A program made the translations under genes and the position numbers. Shown here piece by piece: positions 24,501 to 30,500 of a stretch of DNA of 64,000 nt. Position 1 is the first letter of the stretch. Every line of letters begins with the position of its first letter. This stretch comes from Branchiostoma floridae. Its lineage: Eukaryota; Chordata; Leptocardii; Amphioxiformes; Branchiostomatidae. The DNA lies in NCBI RefSeq assembly GCF_000003815.2, contig NC_049982.1, forward strand, positions 33,966,073 through 34,030,072, written 5' to 3'. The notes below the pieces were generated by a model. That model searched no databases. It saw only the letters and a list, made by a program, of their open reading frames with translations, and had not been told where the DNA came from.

Positions 24501-27500
24501 AATTCCATTGCTGGAAGTGAAAATGCATATACTAGTAACTGTTGTACAGTGACATTTGAATTTTGGGCAAGTGAAAAATTGGTTCGGGCAAGTATATTTT
24601 TTATGTGCTTGCCAGATAGGACAAGTGGATTTTAGAAAACTTGTTCAACCCTGCAAAATTGGGGCTGTGCACCCAAATATTTTCATAGGCTTATGTATGT
24701 TAAGATATCAGTATACTAAGTAAGGCCTAGGAAAAAAAATGTTGTGTTTCCTGTTTCAATCCTGAAAAAACAAGAGTTCGGAGACCTCATATCTCCATGA
24801 AATAGTCTGATCATGTTAATGACTTCCACATTTGCATAATCTATGCTTAGTTATGTACACATGTAAATAAGCTACGCTGGTCACTATGTTGATTGTCAAA
24901 TCATTACCACACGAAAAATTATGACACTTTGTATTAATTATGCAAATTAAGGACTTATTTGCATAATTGGCATCTGATAATGTTCCACCTGCCACAAAAA
25001 CTACATATATTGCATGTATTTGAGTTTTATAAAGGAAACACTGCAAATACAGATTTTCCTCATCAAATATGCAAATTAAGTGTCAGTTGCATAATTTGCA
25101 CTTGATGATGTGCATCTTGTCAAAGCTGCCTACATACCAAATATCATGTAAATTTGTTGTTCCCTTCTTCAGTTATCCACCTAAGAAGATTTTGACAAAA
25201 ATGTCCCTGCAGTTCCAGAGCAACCTTCTAGGGGGACCAAATATACACCACATATCCCTTATGTCACAAGCTATCTGCCATCCAAAAATCAAGACCATAG
25301 CACATCCAGTTCAAAAGATCCAAAAAATGAATTTCTGCTGCAGTACCAAGGTCACATACCAGGTGGCCCAAAATTGACCTTGACCTTTGTCTTCGCAACA
25401 CCTACCCACAAACCAAATATCATCATAATCCATCCAGAGGTTCTTGAGTTATGCTCACTACAAAATCCGGACACACAGACAGACACACACACACACAGAC
25501 ACACCCAAAACTATATCTCCATTTTTCATGGAGATAATAATTAGGGTCGGTAGGTAGGGATGATCTTTTTTTTTTAAGACTTTGGTCCCATCTCTATAGC
25601 CTGACTCTGGCCTGGCAAATACAGTTTACAACGTAAAACTGAAATGCATGATAGCACAGGAACAAATTCTACACTACACACAAGTGTTAGACTGCAAATG
25701 TCACTTTGAGGATGTCCTGCCCTTCAACGAATGTTACCAGCAGGGCTGTCTCCAGGACCCGTCCCTCTGCCTCAGGACTGAAATTTGCTTGTTGGGACAG
25801 AAAAAAATATTACCCCATCCGTCCCAATAATATTAACTTCATGACGTTAAACTGTTGAAAATATATTTTTCTGACCTTAAATTAAGTGAAAAATCAACAA
25901 CTTGGTCTACCAAACTAGCCTGGGTACCATTCGATTTTTACCGGGGCTCCTTACACTCGCTTCCCTTAAAAAAAATTCCAGGCTACTACCAAACAATGAG
26001 TCGGACAAAAAAATTAAAGCTGGAGACAGCCCTGGTTAGGCCTACGTCATATTTGCTACCCGGGGCTCGGCTGGGCTGTTTGCAGAAACGAAAAAATTAA
26101 GTTTATGCCAATAAATATGCACAATGCATGCTGTTGAATTATTTTTGGTCCGTTTTGTGTTGTTGTTTTCTTTTATATCATACTTTAATATCGTTCCCAA
26201 AAGCCGCCCAGTCGGGCCCCTTTCTGGAAATATGACCTTAGCCTTACCAGGCCCCCTTTTCACACCCCAGTAAACAAAACATGAAACACCCACCAGATCC
26301 TGCCAAGTTGATATCTTACTTATTAATCTTATGTTTATTAAACAATGTTTAGATATGAATATATAGTTATTTTTAATGCCTTTTTCATCAAAGACAAGAC
26401 ACAAGACATGCTAGATGCATGTTTGTACTACTTTAAATGTTCCTCCTTAGATGGAAATAAAATACACATAAATGCGTCTCAAACACAGAAAAATGGATTG
26501 AATACCCGCGCACAAGAAAGAAAAAATGTTGTTTGTCCCATGATTATTTTCTCTGAGCGCTGATTCTTCATTTAGAGTGAAAATTTACGAGGATAACTGA
26601 GGACTTTCCGCTGGAGCTCCATTCCCGATCGGCCTTGTGGTATTAAACATTTCATTTTTTTCATAGGAAATTTTCATTGTTGACCTAAAATGGAACCGAC
26701 ATTTACACAGTGGGACGGATAAGCATTTATTGTAGGCTAATCTAATTTGATTTGTGGCTATTTCCCCCTTCCGTGACCATAGTAAAGTAAGATGTTTAAA
26801 ATGACTTTTAGTATTTCTTGAAATTGTTCGGACTTCTGGGTCCAAAAAACGGTTTAGGCCATGTTGATTTGATCATATGGATGACATCCTCTGGGAGCTC
26901 CAAAATTGATGCGAACGAGCGAATAAAAAAAAAGTTTGGCCAAAAAAAAAAGTTGCCTCCAGTATGAAATCAAAGTGGCCAGGAAGGCTGAACATAGGAC
27001 TAAACACACATAGTATGGTATACCAACAGTTAGGTGTAGGGACCAGTACATTATACGGGTGCAAGACATTTTTTTCTTTTAGGACCAATCCGAAAAAAAC
27101 AGACCTGGAAAAAAATCAGAGGAACAGGTTTCGCCAATTACAAAATGGACACACTATGTCGGCAGGCATTTGGGGTCTTACCGGGGGGCCAAGAAGACAA
27201 CAAGAGCGAAGTCAAGTAGAGTTTATAGTCAATTGTACCAAGTTTCTACAGTCAAAGGTACAAAGACAGTTAGGCCTTATTACTTGGAGAGATTTTTAAA
27301 TGCTATTGGGAGTCCAATAGTCCACCAAACAGATTCCTTTGTAGCAAAACTGACTAATTACCAATGTTTTGAGTATTGCCAGTTCTCAAGTTTCCTCTGG
27401 ACCTGAACGGGACCTGAATTTCTGTACTGGTACCTCCCCCTACCATTGCAACAGAAAATTTTTTTTCTTTCTGTCCTTTCACATCTTATTAGATTTATTT

Positions 27501-30500
27501 TGGCATTCTATGGCATTAGACTATGATTAATTATCTGTTTTCTGATACTTTTTTTTCAATCTACGGAATATTTGTGCTCATTTTACAGCTGCTTTGCACA
27601 ATTTATTGTGTGGTGGAAAACTTTTTTTTTTTTTGGAAACGGCCGAAAATTGGTGCGAGCGCGGATGTCATCCATATAATCAAATCAACATGGCCTTACC
27701 CCAAAAAAAAGTCTAGGGTCGGCATGTTTTTCTAGGGTCGGTCGGGAAACAGGAAACACAACATTTTTTTTCCTAGGCCTAAGCACCATATTCTTGACGT
27801 CTATGTGTTAGAAAGACAATAAAATGACTGTCATAGTATTTCCGATTTCTGAAGAGCTCCGTTCAAATTACTAGTACTAACTTAGTAGGTTTGCAATTAG
27901 GTTATTCTGATATTCTTCTTTATCTGATATGGTGCACCGTCCAGCCAAAAATATTTTGGTGCACCCAATTTTCTAGGTTGGGTGCACCAGTGCACCTATT
28001 CCCAAAAATGAATTTCGAGCACTGTAAGTTGATTAATCTTGGTTGATAAGAAAGTCAGCTACTGAAAACTAACTCAGCCCACCCCTGATCCACGACCCTG
28101 ACCACTGGTCTCGTACCTCACTTCACCCCAGGGACAAAAAAGAAAAACAGAGTTGATTTCAGAAGTGAAAAGGCTTACAGAAAGACATAGCCTGATAAAT
28201 GGGCAGGTTCATTTTTGTACAATAGTTACAAGTGAGTCAGGGAAATTATCAATTACACTTTAATTTAACCCCTCATTTCTTTCGACGGACCGAGGGTGTG
28301 GTCTTCAATCATCAACCATGTCTTGTCTGACAGTAAACTTGCCCCTCAAAAAGCCTTAGATTAGAATAATCCATTTTAACTTGACAATTTTTTTTAAACT
28401 TCACATTTTGAAACCACACACCCCTTGATCGCAATGCTCCTTGTTCAATTCTTTCCTAAAGCTGTTTTCTCCATATGGAAGATGACTTTGCTTCTGGTGA
28501 CTAACCTTCTCTATCTGCGGTCTGAAGACATGCTGTATCTTGGGTTCAACAGCCTGGTGGATAACACGGTCTATTCCAGTGGATAGGATACCAGACCTAT
28601 ATGGGAAAAACACATGTACATATAAAATAAGGATGTGCACTAGTACCATTTTCCTAATAGTCTAGGCGATTGGTGCAAAAATTGTGCAAAATGTGGTAAA
28701 GATGAAATTTGCCACAAGTGTTCTGTACGACAATAGAAACATTTCTATGGGAGGAGCCAACAGAAACCTGATTTCCTCAGTATTCAGCTACCTGGCTCAC
28801 TATTGACAAGTCAAGGCTATAAATATTAATGAGCTTGCCTTATTTGGGCCAATCAGTGCACAGTGCCTAGATTCCAAATGCCCAATTGCATGCAGGCCGA
28901 TTAAACTGTTGTTTGTTGTTGTTTTTTTTAGCAAGAGGATGATGGTGCTGCACCTAAGCGTTTTGGGGGTTAATTCCTTTCAGTGATGACAACCGCCCTC
29001 TACCCACAGATCCTGTAGATGTCAAATTTGGTAACTTTTTATAAGTCTGCACACAGAGCTTGCCTTATTCCGAACAAGTTTCCCTTTGGACAACACAAAG
29101 TTGACAGCTGGTTAAAATTAGTGGCCCACAATAGTGGAAATGGGTACGAACTGAGCATAGTTCTAAGAGGCAAGTTCAAATGGGTACTAGTAGGAGAATG
29201 GGAGAGAAGGTTACAGTATCTTCAGGGCTCAAAATACCACCTGCATATGCATGTTAGTGCAGGTAAAATTGGAGCTGTGCAGGTATTATTGGTGTCTACC
29301 TGCACCTTACCTGCACTGGTTCATGTACTGGGTTTTATACATAAATGTCCTATGATGCAGGTGTATATGGATTGTTATAAGCTGCATTGACTGTTACCAC
29401 CTATAAAGCATAAAAGAAAAAATAGCAATGGTTCCTGAACAATTTTAGTATGATCCATACTTCCAAAATTCAGAGTGGTGAAGGCAAAATTTGTCTGGTG
29501 CAATTCGTTACCTGCACCAGTGCAGGTATGCAGAAAAAAGTATTTGGAGCCCTGATCTTGTAACACTGATGTCGGAGTACTGACTGGTTTATCTGTTGGC
29601 GTAGGTTGTTTCTCAGCTGGTTCTTGTTCAGACTCGGTTCCCATTTCTGGTTGCCAAGAAAGTTGGACACATAAGTTTCCACACGAGACCGTAGGTTCTG
29701 GTATGCAGGCTGGATGGGGACGGCAAAATGAAATACATTTATAGATTTAGTACCTACACATTAAAGCATATACAAGAAATGTATACATGTATTTGCACAT
29801 CTTTTTAACAATCTTGACATATTTACCACAAAGATTTAACACAATATACAACACATTGTAACCTATGTACAGTTTTCGTCACAGCTCAAATGACAAAAAA
29901 TTCATAAAATAAATTACACACATTTTTAATTTTTTATACCTGTCTTGAACATGATCGAAGCTCAGCTCAGAAGGGTTTAGTGTCAAGTGCACCTGTACAG
30001 AACAACTGCACGTTTGTGTAGAACATAGGTCGGGATTAGGACCACTCATGTTAGGGATGAGTAGCGCAGAAGGCACAACAATCCTAGAAAAATTGTGTTC
30101 TTGACCCTCTAAAACACAATTTCCAGCATTTTGAAGGGGAAATTTTGCTGGCTGATTAAAGCTTAATTAGTTAAATGGCATTTCTAGCTGAGCCGTCACG
30201 GGAGGTCTAGGAAAAATTTTGAAATTCTTCAAACCCTCTGAGTCTGAAATGCCATTTCCTGCATTTGAGAGGCATATTTTGGTAGTAAACTATTAAGCTA
30301 AGTCTCAGATGATGGAAAAGTGAAATAAGTGAAAAAGATGTTTAAGATGACACTTTCAAAACATATTTTCACCATGTCACCACCAAGGACGGTCCAGAGA
30401 AATCTTGACCCTCTTAAACGACATTTCCTGCATTTTCAGGGGCAAATGTTGCCTGTAGACTAGCTAGATTTCAGAAAAATACACAAGGGTCCAGAATTTT

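Larger units (their letters stand above)
24724..27779. mobile_element. Nested Harbinger-like element, TAA duplication, GGCCTAGG ends
   Basis: Termini GGCCTAGGAAAAAAAATG and CATTTTTTTTCCTAGGCC, flanked by TAA, with inverted homology through TTGTGTTTCCTGTTTC. Its interior contains an ACCTCCATGAAAT-family repeat (24771-25533), a CAGGGCTGTCTCCAG element (25741-26034) and the Harbinger/hAT composite at 26857-27695. Confidence 0.8.
24276..28024. mobile_element. CAGGG-ended MITE, 5-bp TSD TAAGT, split by nested insertions
   Basis: The left end CAGGGCTCGAAATACTGGGG and right end AATTTCGAGCACTG are flanked by TAAGT. Comparison with the 1409 copy shows the original element was about 0.4 kb. The remaining ~3.3 kb is inserted DNA: a second CAGGG element, a Harbinger-like element and its own passengers. 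Confidence 0.85.
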
